The notes under the pieces were generated by a model. The model was not told the DNA's origin, made no database searches, and saw only the letters and a program-made list of their open reading frames with translations. The position numbers were made by a program, and so were the translations under genes. 64,000 nucleotides of DNA from Streptomyces sp. STR69 (GTDB lineage: Bacteria > Actinomycetota > Actinomycetes > Streptomycetales > Streptomycetaceae). The stretch lies in NCBI RefSeq assembly GCF_024519455.1, contig NZ_JALJRY010000011.1, forward strand, positions 1 to 64,000, in the 5' to 3' direction. This document shows positions 24,980 through 32,771 of the stretch, in pieces; the first letter of the stretch is position 1, and each line of letters starts with the position of its first letter.

Positions 24980-25906
24980 ATGGACGAATACCCCGAACCG
25001 GTGCACAAGCCGGCCGACGGCGCGCTGGACCCGCGTGCCGAGCTGAGTGAGTTCCTGCGCACCCGGAGGGCCCGGCTGAAGCCGGAGGACGTGGGCCTGC
25101 CGGACTTCGGGCGGTACCGGCGGGTGCCGGGGCTGCGCCGCGAGGAGCTGGCGCAGCTGGCCGGGGTGTCGGTGGCCTATTACACGCGCCTGGAACAGGG
25201 CAACGGGCGGCACGTGTCGGCGGAGGTCCTCGACGCCATCGCCCGCGCGCTGCGGCTGAGCGACGCCGAGCGCGCTCACCTCATGCACCTGGCGAAGCCG
25301 AAACAGCACAAGAAGAAGCCGGCCGGCCGCGCCCAGCAGGTGCGGGGCCCCCTGCGGACGCTGCTGGACACCATGGACGGCGTCCCGGCGATCCTCGTGG
25401 GGCGGCGCTCGAACATCCTGGCCTGGAACCGGATGGCCGCGGCGGTCTTCGGCGACTGGGAGGAGTTGCCGGCGCACGAGCGCAACTGGGCGCGGCTGGT
25501 GTTCCTGAGGCCCGAGTATTGCGACCTGTTCGTGGACTGGGAGCACAAAGCGAACGACGTCGTCTCTCAGCTGCGCATGGACGCCGGCTCCCATCCGGAC
25601 GACCCCCGGCTGTCCGCTCTGGTGGGCGAACTCTCCGTGAAGAGCGAGGAGTTCCGGCGGCTGTGGGCCACCCACGACGTCAAGGAGAAATGCCACGGCA
25701 TCCAGCGCCTGCACCACCCGCTCGTCGGCGAACTCGACCTCCGCCTCGAGTCGTTCCACCAGGCCGACGCCCACGAACGGATGCTGGTGACGTACCACGC
25801 CGAACCCGGTTCCCCGTCGGAGGAGGCACTACGACTGCTGGCCAGCTGGGGCGCCGACGCGACAAGGGCGGGAGCCGGGATGCCGCCGGCACGCACGGCT
25901 CGATGA
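24980..25906 (+). CDS. XRE-family regulator with MmyB-like C-terminal domain
   Basis: A 308-residue regulator. Residues ~20-90 form an XRE helix-turn-helix domain ('GLRREELAQLAGVSVAYYTR'). The remainder is the MmyB-like ligand-binding domain ('ILVGRRSNILAWNRMAAAVF', 'RNWARLVFLRPEY', and the final 'HPLVGELDL...YHAEPGS...LLASWG'), a PAS-like fold reported to bind fatty-acid-type ligands. Such regulators commonly govern an adjacent divergent oxidoreductase gene, here the aldehyde dehydrogenase. The ATG at 24980 is chosen; a TTG 42 bases earlier is in frame. A paralogue with the same architecture occurs at 41140-42024. The following 224 bp to the TetR gene show nothing recognisable. Confidence 0.85.
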   Translation: MDEYPEPVHKPADGALDPRAELSEFLRTRRARLKPEDVGLPDFGRYRRVPGLRREELAQLAGVSVAYYTRLEQGNGRHVSAEVLDAIARALRLSDAERAHLMHLAKPKQHKKKPAGRAQQVRGPLRTLLDTMDGVPAILVGRRSNILAWNRMAAAVFGDWEELPAHERNWARLVFLRPEYCDLFVDWEHKANDVVSQLRMDAGSHPDDPRLSALVGELSVKSEEFRRLWATHDVKEKCHGIQRLHHPLVGELDLRLESFHQADAHERMLVTYHAEPGSPSEEALRLLASWGADATRAGAGMPPARTAR

Positions 25907-26130
25907 ACAGTTGATCATCGGTAGTCGGCTGCGCGCCACGCCCAGCGTCCCTTCGCACGCCGGACGCCTCCGCTCCAGGTGACGCACCCGCAGCTCCTCC
26001 ACCCGACGCGACGACGCCACCACTCGTACGCCGCCCGGTCATCCATGGACGCGTCGCGCCAGTCAACGCCGGCCTCGCGCGAACCACAGAGAGTCGAAGT
26101 ACGTGCGCAGATCCCGGGCCAACTAGCTGA

Positions 26131-26739
26131 CTACGGCTTTGGCCAGCTGCCCAACGCGAGGTTCGCGACCTGCAGCAGCTCAGGGCGGGAACTACCACTC
26201 GCGGCCTGGACGGCAATCCCATTGGCGACTGTTCTCAGGTAGAGCGCAAGCAGATGAGGATCTGTGGAAGGCGGAAGGTCACCGGCGTCCACCGCCTGTT
26301 GAAACCGGCGCGTCAAGTGGGCTATCCCCTCCTCGCGCCATGCGATGAGTGCGTCTCGGACTTGGCGGCTCTCGTCCCCGGTAGCCAACGCACCGTGCAC
26401 GCCAAGACAGCCCGTGGGGAGTCCCGGCGTGGTTGCCGCCTCGACCGTCCCGTGGAGCACAGCAGTAGCCACCGCTCCACTTGTGGGCTCTGCCAGAGCT
26501 CGAGCGAAGTAGGAGGTCAAGCCCTCGGTGTACCGCTCCAGCGCCTTGTAGAAGAGGTCTTCTTTGCTGCCGAACGCCCTGTACAGGCTGGGGCGGCTGA
26601 TACCCATCGCTTCGGTGAGGTCGTCAAGGCTGGCGCCCTCGAAACCCTTTGACCAAAACACCAGGACTGCACGATCGAGTGCCTCGTCGATGTCGAACGC
26701 GCGAGGCCTGCCAGGCCGGACCGGTGTCGTCGGGAACAT
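26131..26739 (-). CDS. TetR-family transcriptional regulator
   Basis: A 202-residue repressor. The N-terminal DNA-binding domain spans residues ~12-60, with the helix-turn-helix 'ASLDDLTEAMGISRPSLYRA' and the following 'FGSKEDLFYKALERY'. The C-terminal part is the divergent all-helical ligand domain, including 'TPGLPTGCLGVHGALATGDE', found in TetR members near small oxidoreductases. AGGA precedes the ATG. It is divergent from the SDR gene at 26828; the 88 bp between them holds two related dyads that fit autoregulation and SDR control. It is probably induced by a xenobiotic or electrophile; the ligand cannot be read. GC content here is somewhat lower than average. Confidence 0.87.
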   Translation of the reverse strand: MFPTTPVRPGRPRAFDIDEALDRAVLVFWSKGFEGASLDDLTEAMGISRPSLYRAFGSKEDLFYKALERYTEGLTSYFARALAEPTSGAVATAVLHGTVEAATTPGLPTGCLGVHGALATGDESRQVRDALIAWREEGIAHLTRRFQQAVDAGDLPPSTDPHLLALYLRTVANGIAVQAASGSSRPELLQVANLALGSWPKP

Positions 26740-26760
26740 TTCTTCATCCTACCCCTTCGA

Positions 26761-26805
26761 TACCGATCGGTACGGATGTGCTAACGTGTTTCGTACCAAT
26801 CAGTA
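26761..26805. promoter_or_regulatory. Twin TetR-type operators between TetR and SDR genes
   Basis: TACCGATCGGTA (26761-26772) is a perfect 12-bp palindrome. TACCAATCAGTA (26794-26805) is an imperfect copy 33 bp away centre to centre, i.e. three helical turns. Both lie between the divergent TetR and SDR starts, with the first nearer TetR and the second 23 bases before the SDR ATG. Confidence 0.65.
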
Positions 26806-26827
26806 CGGCATAACGAGAGGTGACGTC

Positions 26828-27547
26828 ATGTCACAGACGGTACTCATCACCGGCGGAACCTCAGGCATCGGCTTGAGCCTCGCGCAATCCTTCGTGGAGC
26901 TCGGGGCGTCCGTCGTCGTTTGCGGGCGTTCGCAGGCTGCGCTTGACCGATTCGCGCAGGCGCACCCGCAGGCGCTGGCCGTGCAGGCCGATGTGACGAA
27001 CGCAGCTGATCGGGCAGCGTTGTTGCAGGCAGTCGCTGATCGCTTCGGGCGTCTGGACGTGTTGGTCAACAACGCCGGTACGTTCGAGGGACGAGACTAT
27101 GCCGCCGGCAAGAACCCCAATGCGACGCTCGATGACGAGGTGGCGTTGAACCTCACCGCCCCCATCCACTTGACGGGTGAAGTGCTCGAGCGCTGGCCGT
27201 CGCCCGACGCGATCGTCTTCATCACCTCGGGGTTCGCTCTGGTCTCGCCCACTCGCGCGCCCACCCACGGCGCGGTGAAGGCCGGCCTGCACGGCTTTGC
27301 GGACGGCTTGCGCCGTCAACTCGCCCCGAAGGGCACCCATGTCCTCGAGGTCCTCCCACCGTCCACGGACACGCCCATGAACGCCGAAGCCACGGGGAAG
27401 AAACTGACTCCCGCACAGGTGGCGGCGGTCACGATGAAAGCTCTTCGGCGGGGGCGGAACATGGCATTCCCCGGTCAGACGAAAGCCATGCCCGCCATGC
27501 TGCGCATCGCGCCGGGCACACTACGACGCGTCGTCGCCGGACTCTGA
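26828..27547 (+). CDS. Short-chain dehydrogenase/reductase-like protein lacking the usual catalytic Tyr
   Basis: A 239-residue SDR of the DltE-like type. The cofactor site 'TGGTSGIG' (residues ~8-15) and the 'NNAGTF' motif (~85-90) are intact, as is the Ser in 'VFITSGFAL'. At the YxxxK position, however, the sequence reads 'APTHGAVKAG': the Lys is present, but four residues earlier His (CAC) replaces Tyr. The enzyme could be inactive, use His, or be a regulator-like pseudoenzyme. GAGAGGTGAC precedes the ATG. It is divergently paired with the TetR repressor and should be derepressed when TetR leaves the twin operators. The substrate is unknown. Confidence 0.82.
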   Translation: MSQTVLITGGTSGIGLSLAQSFVELGASVVVCGRSQAALDRFAQAHPQALAVQADVTNAADRAALLQAVADRFGRLDVLVNNAGTFEGRDYAAGKNPNATLDDEVALNLTAPIHLTGEVLERWPSPDAIVFITSGFALVSPTRAPTHGAVKAGLHGFADGLRRQLAPKGTHVLEVLPPSTDTPMNAEATGKKLTPAQVAAVTMKALRRGRNMAFPGQTKAMPAMLRIAPGTLRRVVAGL

Positions 27548-27584
27548 ACCCCATAGAAATCATCGCGGGTGCCGGAGACGAGGC

Positions 27585-27715
27585 CCAGGTTCCAGCCCAG
27601 CCGCGGCAGGCGCCGCGACGGCGGTGATTCCGGCGACGAGGAGGGTGAGGCCGGAGGCTGCGGCTATCGGCGTACGGCCGTACCGGTCGCCGAGCCGGCC
27701 GGTCAGCGGTGAGGG
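27585..27715 (-). pseudogene. Remnant of an MFS transporter
   Basis: One minus-strand frame contains 'LTGRLGDRYGRTPIAAASG' followed by a hydrophobic run. This matches the conserved loop 2-3 and third helix of major facilitator transporters (consensus G-R-x-x-D-R-x-G-R). Nothing before or after in any frame continues the protein, so only ~40 codons survive. It lies in a gene-poor, decayed stretch between the SDR gene and the two-component system. Confidence 0.45.
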
Positions 27716-27759
27716 GCAAGTGCGCTGACTGCGACGTCGCCGGGCGGTTATGGCCGCGG

Positions 27760-28169
27760 TTAGGTGAACAAGCCTTGCTCGGTCTCGACCAGGATTCCGC
27801 GCTCGGCGAGCCGCTTGAGTTTCAGGCGGGTGTTGTTGATGTTGTTGGGCGCGATCTCCATGTCCATCGCCTCGCACACCTGCCGCGCCCGTAGCGGCCC
27901 GTCGGCCGCGGCGAACACCGCCAGGATCTGCTGGTAGGCCGGATGGTCCGCAGTTCCGGGGCCGGCGCCGCGGGCGGCTGCGGATCGGGCAGCTCCAGCA
28001 GCGTCTTGCGGGTGATCCGGACCTCCTCGGCGGCCCGGCCGAGCTCGTCCAGCCGTGCGGTCAGCTGCGCGATCTGCTCCCGCCTCGCGTCGGCTTGCGC
28101 AGTGATCTCCCGTTCCCGCTCCTCCAACCGCACCAGCACCGCCCCGAGGGTCAGCTCTCCGCCGGTCAT
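27760..28169 (-). pseudogene. Coiled-coil plus winged-helix protein, single frameshift
   Basis: From the ATG at 28169 a frame encodes a charged coiled coil ('VRLEEREREITAQADARREQ', residues ~13-32) and a Pro-rich linker. It is lost near 27945-27955, where one C appears to be missing. The other frame continues 'AYQQILAVFAAADGPLRARQ', then 'NNINNTRLKLKRLAERGIL' and ends at TAA 27760-27762. The second part is a small winged helix (DNA-binding-like). The intact product would be ~136 residues. I recognise the type as a recurrent small Streptomyces protein but cannot give it a function. The ~210 bp upstream (28170-28380) contain no gene I can support. Confidence 0.65.
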
Positions 28170-28380
28170 GCGCGCCAGGCCGCAGCGGTGGCCCCGGTCA
28201 GCCGGCGCAGTATCACCGCGGCCATCGCCTAGGCCATACCGATGACGATCTACTTAACCCACACCCAGATCGCGACTAAAGAAGCTGGTCAGGGCCACCG
28301 AGCAGTGATCACAATCGGCCACTCCAACGAGTACCGTCATAGCCAAAGGGCGCCAGTACGAGGCCCATCGGGCCCTCGGC

Positions 28381-29070
28381 TCATCGGGCGATCCGATAGA
28401 GGTGTTCGGGGCGGCCGGTGGCTCCATAGCGGAGTTCCAGCCGGACCATGCCCTCCCGCACCAGGTAGGAGAGGTACCGCTGGGCCGTGGCGCGGGAGAC
28501 TCCGGTGAGTTCGGCGGCCTGGGCCGCGGACAGGGGGTCGTGGGCAGTGCGCAGGACCTGGTGCAGGAGGGCGAGGGTGGGTGCGGAGTGCCCCTTGGCA
28601 GGGACCCGGGGGACGGCCGGTGGCCGGGCGGCGCTGAAGAGGGCGTCCACGTCGGCCTGGTCGGTGCGTGGGGCGAGGCCCAACGCGGCTACGCGGTGGT
28701 GGAGTTCGCGGTAGGCGGTGAGCCGTTCGGCCAGGTCGGCGGAGCCGAACGGTTTGACCAGGTAGCCGACGGCGCCGAGCTTCATGGCGGTCCGTACCGA
28801 GGTGATGTCCCGGTCGGCGGTGATCATGATGACGTCGGGGCGGGCGCCGCCCTCGTCCGAGCTGAGCCTCCGCAGCACGTCGAGTCCGCTGCCGTCGGGC
28901 AGGAAGACGTCGAGCAGCAGCAGGTCGGGGTGGAGGGTGCGCACCGCGTCCAGCGTCTCGACCACGGTCGCCGCCCGGCCGACCACCTCGAAGTCCTCGA
29001 TGCGGGACGCGTAGTCACAGTGGATGTGACTGACCCTGAAGTCGTCGTCCACCACCAGGGTCCGGATCAT
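28381..29070 (-). CDS. Response regulator of the CitB/DcuR type
   Basis: A 229-residue cytoplasmic response regulator. The receiver domain spans residues ~1-120: acidic pocket 'VVDDDFRV', phosphoacceptor Asp in 'LLLLDVFLPDGSG' (residue ~54), Thr in 'MITADRD' and Lys in 'LVKPFG'. The C-terminal helix-turn-helix 'LSAAQAAELTGVSRATAQRY' is of the form found in DcuR/CitT regulators, not LuxR or OmpR. Its ATG overlaps the kinase stop by four bases (ATGA), so the pair is coupled. It probably controls the divergent ABC transporter genes at 30976-33860, since CitA/DcuS-type systems normally regulate adjacent carboxylate-uptake genes; this is inference. Confidence 0.88.
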   Translation of the reverse strand: MIRTLVVDDDFRVSHIHCDYASRIEDFEVVGRAATVVETLDAVRTLHPDLLLLDVFLPDGSGLDVLRRLSSDEGGARPDVIMITADRDITSVRTAMKLGAVGYLVKPFGSADLAERLTAYRELHHRVAALGLAPRTDQADVDALFSAARPPAVPRVPAKGHSAPTLALLHQVLRTAHDPLSAAQAAELTGVSRATAQRYLSYLVREGMVRLELRYGATGRPEHLYRIAR

Positions 29071-30731
29071 CCGCGGTCACCTCCGGTCGTCGAGGCCGTC
29101 GTGAACTGTGCGTCGCGTGGCACGGGAGTGGCGTCCGGCAGGGGCAGTACGACGGTGAAGACCGCGCCCTGCCCCTCGCTGACCGTGATTGTCCCGCCGT
29201 GCCGCTGGGTCAGCCGGTGGACGAGGGCCAGGCCCAGCCCGCGCCGGGCGGTGCCCCGGTCGGGACGGGTCGACCATCCGTCCTCGAAGATCGACTCGCT
29301 GGCGCCCGGCGGAATCCCCGGGCCGCTGTCGGCGACCCGCACCATCACCAGGTCGACAGCCTCGATCAGCGAGATCTCGATCTCGCGGCCTCCCGCCGGG
29401 GGCGGTCCGCCGGATGCCGCGTCGATCGCGTTGTCCAGCAGGTTGCCGACGATGGTCAGCAGCCGGCGCAGATGCGGCGGGTCCTCGCCGAGCGCGGAGT
29501 CCTCACTGAGCACCATCCGTACCCCGCGTTCTGCGGCCACCGTGGTCTTGGCGACGATCAGTCCGACGAGCAGCGCGTTGCCGATCCGTTCGCGTACGGA
29601 CTCGGTCAGCGCCTGGTCGGCGCCTGCCGACTCGACGGCGTACTCGAAGGCGGCGTCGTGGTCGCCGATGTCCAGCAGCCCGGCCACGGTGTGCATGCGG
29701 TTGGTGAACTCGTGCTGCTGGGCGCGCAGGGCATCGGTCAACCCGCGCACCGAGTCCAGTTCGCGCAGCAGCCCGATCAGCTCGGTGCGGTCGCGCACGG
29801 TGACCACCGCGCCCAGTTCGCGGCCGTGCAGCGTCACCGGCATCCGGTTGACGACCAGGCAGTGGTCGTCGGTCAGCACGTTGATGTCGGTGCCGGTCAG
29901 GGTGCCGTCCAGGGCGCGGCGCAGCCGCCCGTCGGGCAGCACCTCGTCGAGCCGGCTGCCGAGTGCCGTGCCGAGGCCGAGCAGAGTGCGGGCCTCGTCG
30001 TTGACCACGGTGATCCGGCCGTCGGGAGCGAAGGCGAGCACGCCCTCCCGGATGCCGTGGAGCATGGCCTCGCGGTCCTGGAACAGTCCGGCGATCTCCT
30101 CCAGTTCCAGCCCGAAGGTCGACCGCTTCAGCCGTCTGGCCAGCAGGAACGCGGCAGCCGAGCCGAGTGCGACGGCGAGCGCGCTGTACAGGCCGAAGGT
30201 GGGCAGTTCTCGCCACAGCTCGCCGAGCACATCGCGTTCCGGGATGCCGGCCGAGACCTCGCCGACCAGCTTGCCCGTGGGTCCGTACAGCGGCGCCTTG
30301 CCGTTGGCGGACCGCCCCGTCGCGCCTTGGTCGGAGCCGACGTGGGGACGGCCGTCGAGGACCACGATCGGATCGCCCACCGGCTCGCCGATCAGCGCCG
30401 GGTTGGGGTGCGAGTGGCGGACGCCGCGCAGGTCGATCACGACCACGTACGACGCCCCCGACGCCTTGCGTATGCGTTCGGCAACCGTCTGCACGACGTC
30501 GCCGCCACCGCCGTACTCCATGGTGTGCCGGATCTGCGGGTCGGCGGCCGTGGTCTGCGCGATGTCCAGCGCCCGCTGCTCGTAGGCACGGTCGATCTCG
30601 GCCCGCTGGGCGAACGCGAACAGGACGAAGCCGATGGCTCCGGTGAGGGCCAGGATGGCGAGCTGGTTGGCCAGGATCCGCGCGGAGAGCCTCCCCTTCC
30701 CGCCGCGGCCGATCCGGATTCGGATGGGCAT
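29067..30731 (-). CDS. Sensor histidine kinase of the CitA/DcuS type
   Basis: A 554-residue membrane sensor. TM1 (residues ~20-42, 'NQLAILALTGAIGFVLFAFA') and TM2 (~180-200, 'LPTFGLYSALAVALGSAAAF') bracket an extracytoplasmic PAS domain of ~140 residues, which in this family binds di- or tricarboxylates. A cytoplasmic PAS follows (~215-320). The phosphorylated His lies in 'ALRAQQHEFTNRMHTVAGLL' (SpoOB-type H-box, ~344), then a HATPase_c domain with 'NLLDNAID', 'DSGPGIP' and 'GLGLALV'. The ATG at 30731 is used; a GTG lies one codon earlier. It is divergent from the NitT/TauT-like ABC transporter and paired with the regulator downstream. Confidence 0.88.
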   Translation of the reverse strand: MPIRIRIGRGGKGRLSARILANQLAILALTGAIGFVLFAFAQRAEIDRAYEQRALDIAQTTAADPQIRHTMEYGGGGDVVQTVAERIRKASGASYVVVIDLRGVRHSHPNPALIGEPVGDPIVVLDGRPHVGSDQGATGRSANGKAPLYGPTGKLVGEVSAGIPERDVLGELWRELPTFGLYSALAVALGSAAAFLLARRLKRSTFGLELEEIAGLFQDREAMLHGIREGVLAFAPDGRITVVNDEARTLLGLGTALGSRLDEVLPDGRLRRALDGTLTGTDINVLTDDHCLVVNRMPVTLHGRELGAVVTVRDRTELIGLLRELDSVRGLTDALRAQQHEFTNRMHTVAGLLDIGDHDAAFEYAVESAGADQALTESVRERIGNALLVGLIVAKTTVAAERGVRMVLSEDSALGEDPPHLRRLLTIVGNLLDNAIDAASGGPPPAGGREIEISLIEAVDLVMVRVADSGPGIPPGASESIFEDGWSTRPDRGTARRGLGLALVHRLTQRHGGTITVSEGQGAVFTVVLPLPDATPVPRDAQFTTASTTGGDRG

Positions 30732-30975
30732 CACAGGTGCCTTCGCCCTTGTCGTGCTGCCGGGCCCGGCCCCTTCGCCGTACCCGTGGTGGCGTGATTG
30801 TGTCCCACCGCGGACATTCTGCCCACCCCCGAACCGCTGAGCAGAATGCGCAGAACCCCTGTTAACACGACTAACGCGGGATACGTCTGAAACAGCGACG
30901 TAACACCGCGTGGCCTCTAGCGTCTGCCTTCCTCGACCTCCGAGGACCTCCGAGAGGGGAAGGAGACAGCCTCAG
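30732..30975. promoter_or_regulatory. Divergent intergenic region between the two-component system and the ABC transporter
   Basis: This 244-bp region should contain promoters for both directions. Visible elements: the palindrome TGTTAACA (30860-30867), a nearby GTTAACACGA/CTAACGCGG pair of similar half-sites, and GAAGGAGA before the transporter ATG. No convincing -35/-10 pair was identified. The half-sites are candidates for the response regulator. Confidence 0.35.
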
Positions 30976-31836
30976 ATGGCTTCGCGAAACGACGTCGCGA
31001 CGGGCCCCGTCGCCGGGACGGCCGGCCAGGACAGCGCGCGAGTCGAGATCTCAGGGCTCACCAAACGCTTTCTGACTCCCGCGGGTGAGGTGTTCACGGC
31101 ACTCCAGGACGTCTCGTTCACCGTGGAGCCGGGCCAGTTCTGCGCGGTGGTCGGCCCGACCGGCTGCGGCAAGTCGACGACGCTGAGCATGGTGTCCGGG
31201 CTCGACCGGCCCAGCGAGGGCTCGGTCAAGGTCGGCGGCCGTGAGGTGGACGGCGTCACCGACGGCGTCAGCTTCATGTTCCAGACCGATGCGCTGCTGC
31301 CCTGGAAGACGGTCCTCGGCAACGTCCTGATGGGCCCCGTCTTCCGCCGGGTGCCCAAGCAGCAGGCCCACGCCTCGGCACGCGACTGGCTGCGCCGGGT
31401 GGGCCTGACGGGGTTCGAGGACCGCTACCCGCACCAGCTCTCCGGCGGCATGCGCAAGCGGGTGGCGATGGCCGCGGCGCTGATCAACGAACCCAAGATC
31501 CTGATCATGGACGAGCCGTTCGGTGCCCTGGACGTGCAGACCAAGGCGATCATGTCGACCGAACTGCTCGGTCTGTGGGAGCAGATCCGTCCGTCGGTCA
31601 TCTTCATCACCCACGACCTCGACGAGGCCGTGGCGCTCGCCGACCGGGTCGTCGTCATGACGTCGAGCCCCGGCTCGGTCAAGGCGGTCTTCGACATCGA
31701 CCTGCCGCGCCCGCGCGGCGCGGTCCAGGAGATCCGCTTCCAGCCCCGCTTCATCGAACTCCAGCACCAGATCTGGGACTGCCTGCGTGAAGAGGTGGAG
31801 CGCGCCTACGCACGCACCGCAGGAGGTACGGCATGA
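30976..31836 (+). CDS. ABC transporter ATP-binding protein (NitT/TauT class)
   Basis: A 286-residue ATPase. Walker A is 'GPTGCGKSTT' (residues ~60-69), Q-loop 'FMFQTDALLPWKTV', signature 'LSGGMRKRVAMA' (~155-166), Walker B 'ILIMDEPFGALD' and H-loop 'FITHDLDEA'. The 'LPWKTVLGNV' Q-loop surroundings and downstream single permease are typical of the nitrate/sulfonate/taurine class (SsuB/TauB/NrtD). An in-frame GTG exists upstream, but the ATG at 30976 has the GAAGGAGA ribosome site. It is the first gene of a three-gene importer operon, overlapping the permease by four bases (ATGA). It powers uptake of an organic substrate bound by the protein at 32772. Confidence 0.9.
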   Translation: MASRNDVATGPVAGTAGQDSARVEISGLTKRFLTPAGEVFTALQDVSFTVEPGQFCAVVGPTGCGKSTTLSMVSGLDRPSEGSVKVGGREVDGVTDGVSFMFQTDALLPWKTVLGNVLMGPVFRRVPKQQAHASARDWLRRVGLTGFEDRYPHQLSGGMRKRVAMAAALINEPKILIMDEPFGALDVQTKAIMSTELLGLWEQIRPSVIFITHDLDEAVALADRVVVMTSSPGSVKAVFDIDLPRPRGAVQEIRFQPRFIELQHQIWDCLREEVERAYARTAGGTA

Positions 31837-32711
31837 GTACGACGTCCGCTGTTTCCACCGCCCCGGCCGCGAACGGCTCCCGGGTCTCGGCCGCGGCCGC
31901 CGCCAGGAGCGCCGTCCGGCGGCGCACCGCGCTGGTGTGGGCGGGACGCGTCGGGCTCGCGGTCTTCGTCCTCGGTGGCTGGCAGGCTTTCACCGCCTGG
32001 GGGATCGTCGACCCGTTCTTCTTCGGGCAGCCGTCCGGCATCGCCAAGCGGCTGGTCGACCTCTTCCGGCACGGCACCGAGTTCGGGTCCTTCTACTCGA
32101 ACATCTGGACAACGATCCAGGAGGCGCTCGTCGGCTTCGCCCTCGGGGCCGTCACCGGAGTGGTCTTCGGCGTCGCGCTCGGCCAGAGCCGCTTCCTCGC
32201 CGATGTGCTCGGCCCCTACATCAAGATGGTCAACGCGATCCCGCGGATCGTCCTAGGCTCGATATTCATCGTCGCGTTCGGCATCGGCGTGCTGCCGAAG
32301 ATCCTGCTCGCCGCGGTCCTGGTGTTCTTCATCGTCTTCTTCAACGCATTCCAGGGCGTCCGCGAGGTCGACCGCAACATCCTCGCCAACACCAGGGTCC
32401 TCGGCGCCTCGCAGCTGCAGATCATCCGGCACGTGACCGTGCCCTCCGCACTCACCTGGATCATCGCCAGCCTGCACAGCGCCTTCGGCTTCGCCATCGT
32501 CGGCGCGCTGGTCGGCGAGGTGCTCGGCGCACAGAGCGGCCTCGGCCTGGTCATCAAGACCGCGCAGAACAACTTCGACCCCAACGGCGTGTTCGCCACG
32601 ATGCTCGTCATCTCGGTCATCGTGCTCGGCGCCGAGTGGCTGATCGGCAAGCTCGAACACCGGCTGCTGTCCTGGCGCCCGCCGGCCCCGTCCGAGGCGA
32701 ACTCCCTCTGA
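31833..32711 (+). CDS. ABC transporter permease (NitT/TauT class)
   Basis: A 292-residue integral membrane permease with about six membrane segments ('VGLAVFVLGGWQAFTAWGIV', 'IQEALVGFALGAVTGVVFGV', 'ILLAAVLVFFIVFFNAFQG', 'FGFAIVGALVGEVLG' and others). The cytoplasmic EAA loop is 'LANTRVLGASQLQIIRHVTV' (residues ~183-202), of SsuC/TauC form. AGGAGG lies upstream of the ATG, which overlaps the ATPase stop. It forms a homodimeric channel in the membrane, as is usual for this class. The N-terminal ~35 residues are low-complexity Ala/Ser and probably cytoplasmic. Confidence 0.9.
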   Translation: MSTTSAVSTAPAANGSRVSAAAAARSAVRRRTALVWAGRVGLAVFVLGGWQAFTAWGIVDPFFFGQPSGIAKRLVDLFRHGTEFGSFYSNIWTTIQEALVGFALGAVTGVVFGVALGQSRFLADVLGPYIKMVNAIPRIVLGSIFIVAFGIGVLPKILLAAVLVFFIVFFNAFQGVREVDRNILANTRVLGASQLQIIRHVTVPSALTWIIASLHSAFGFAIVGALVGEVLGAQSGLGLVIKTAQNNFDPNGVFATMLVISVIVLGAEWLIGKLEHRLLSWRPPAPSEANSL

Positions 32712-32771
32712 CACCGCCGCACTTACCCCCCTCTTCGTCCCAGCACCCTCAGCAAAGGAATGTGATCAGCC

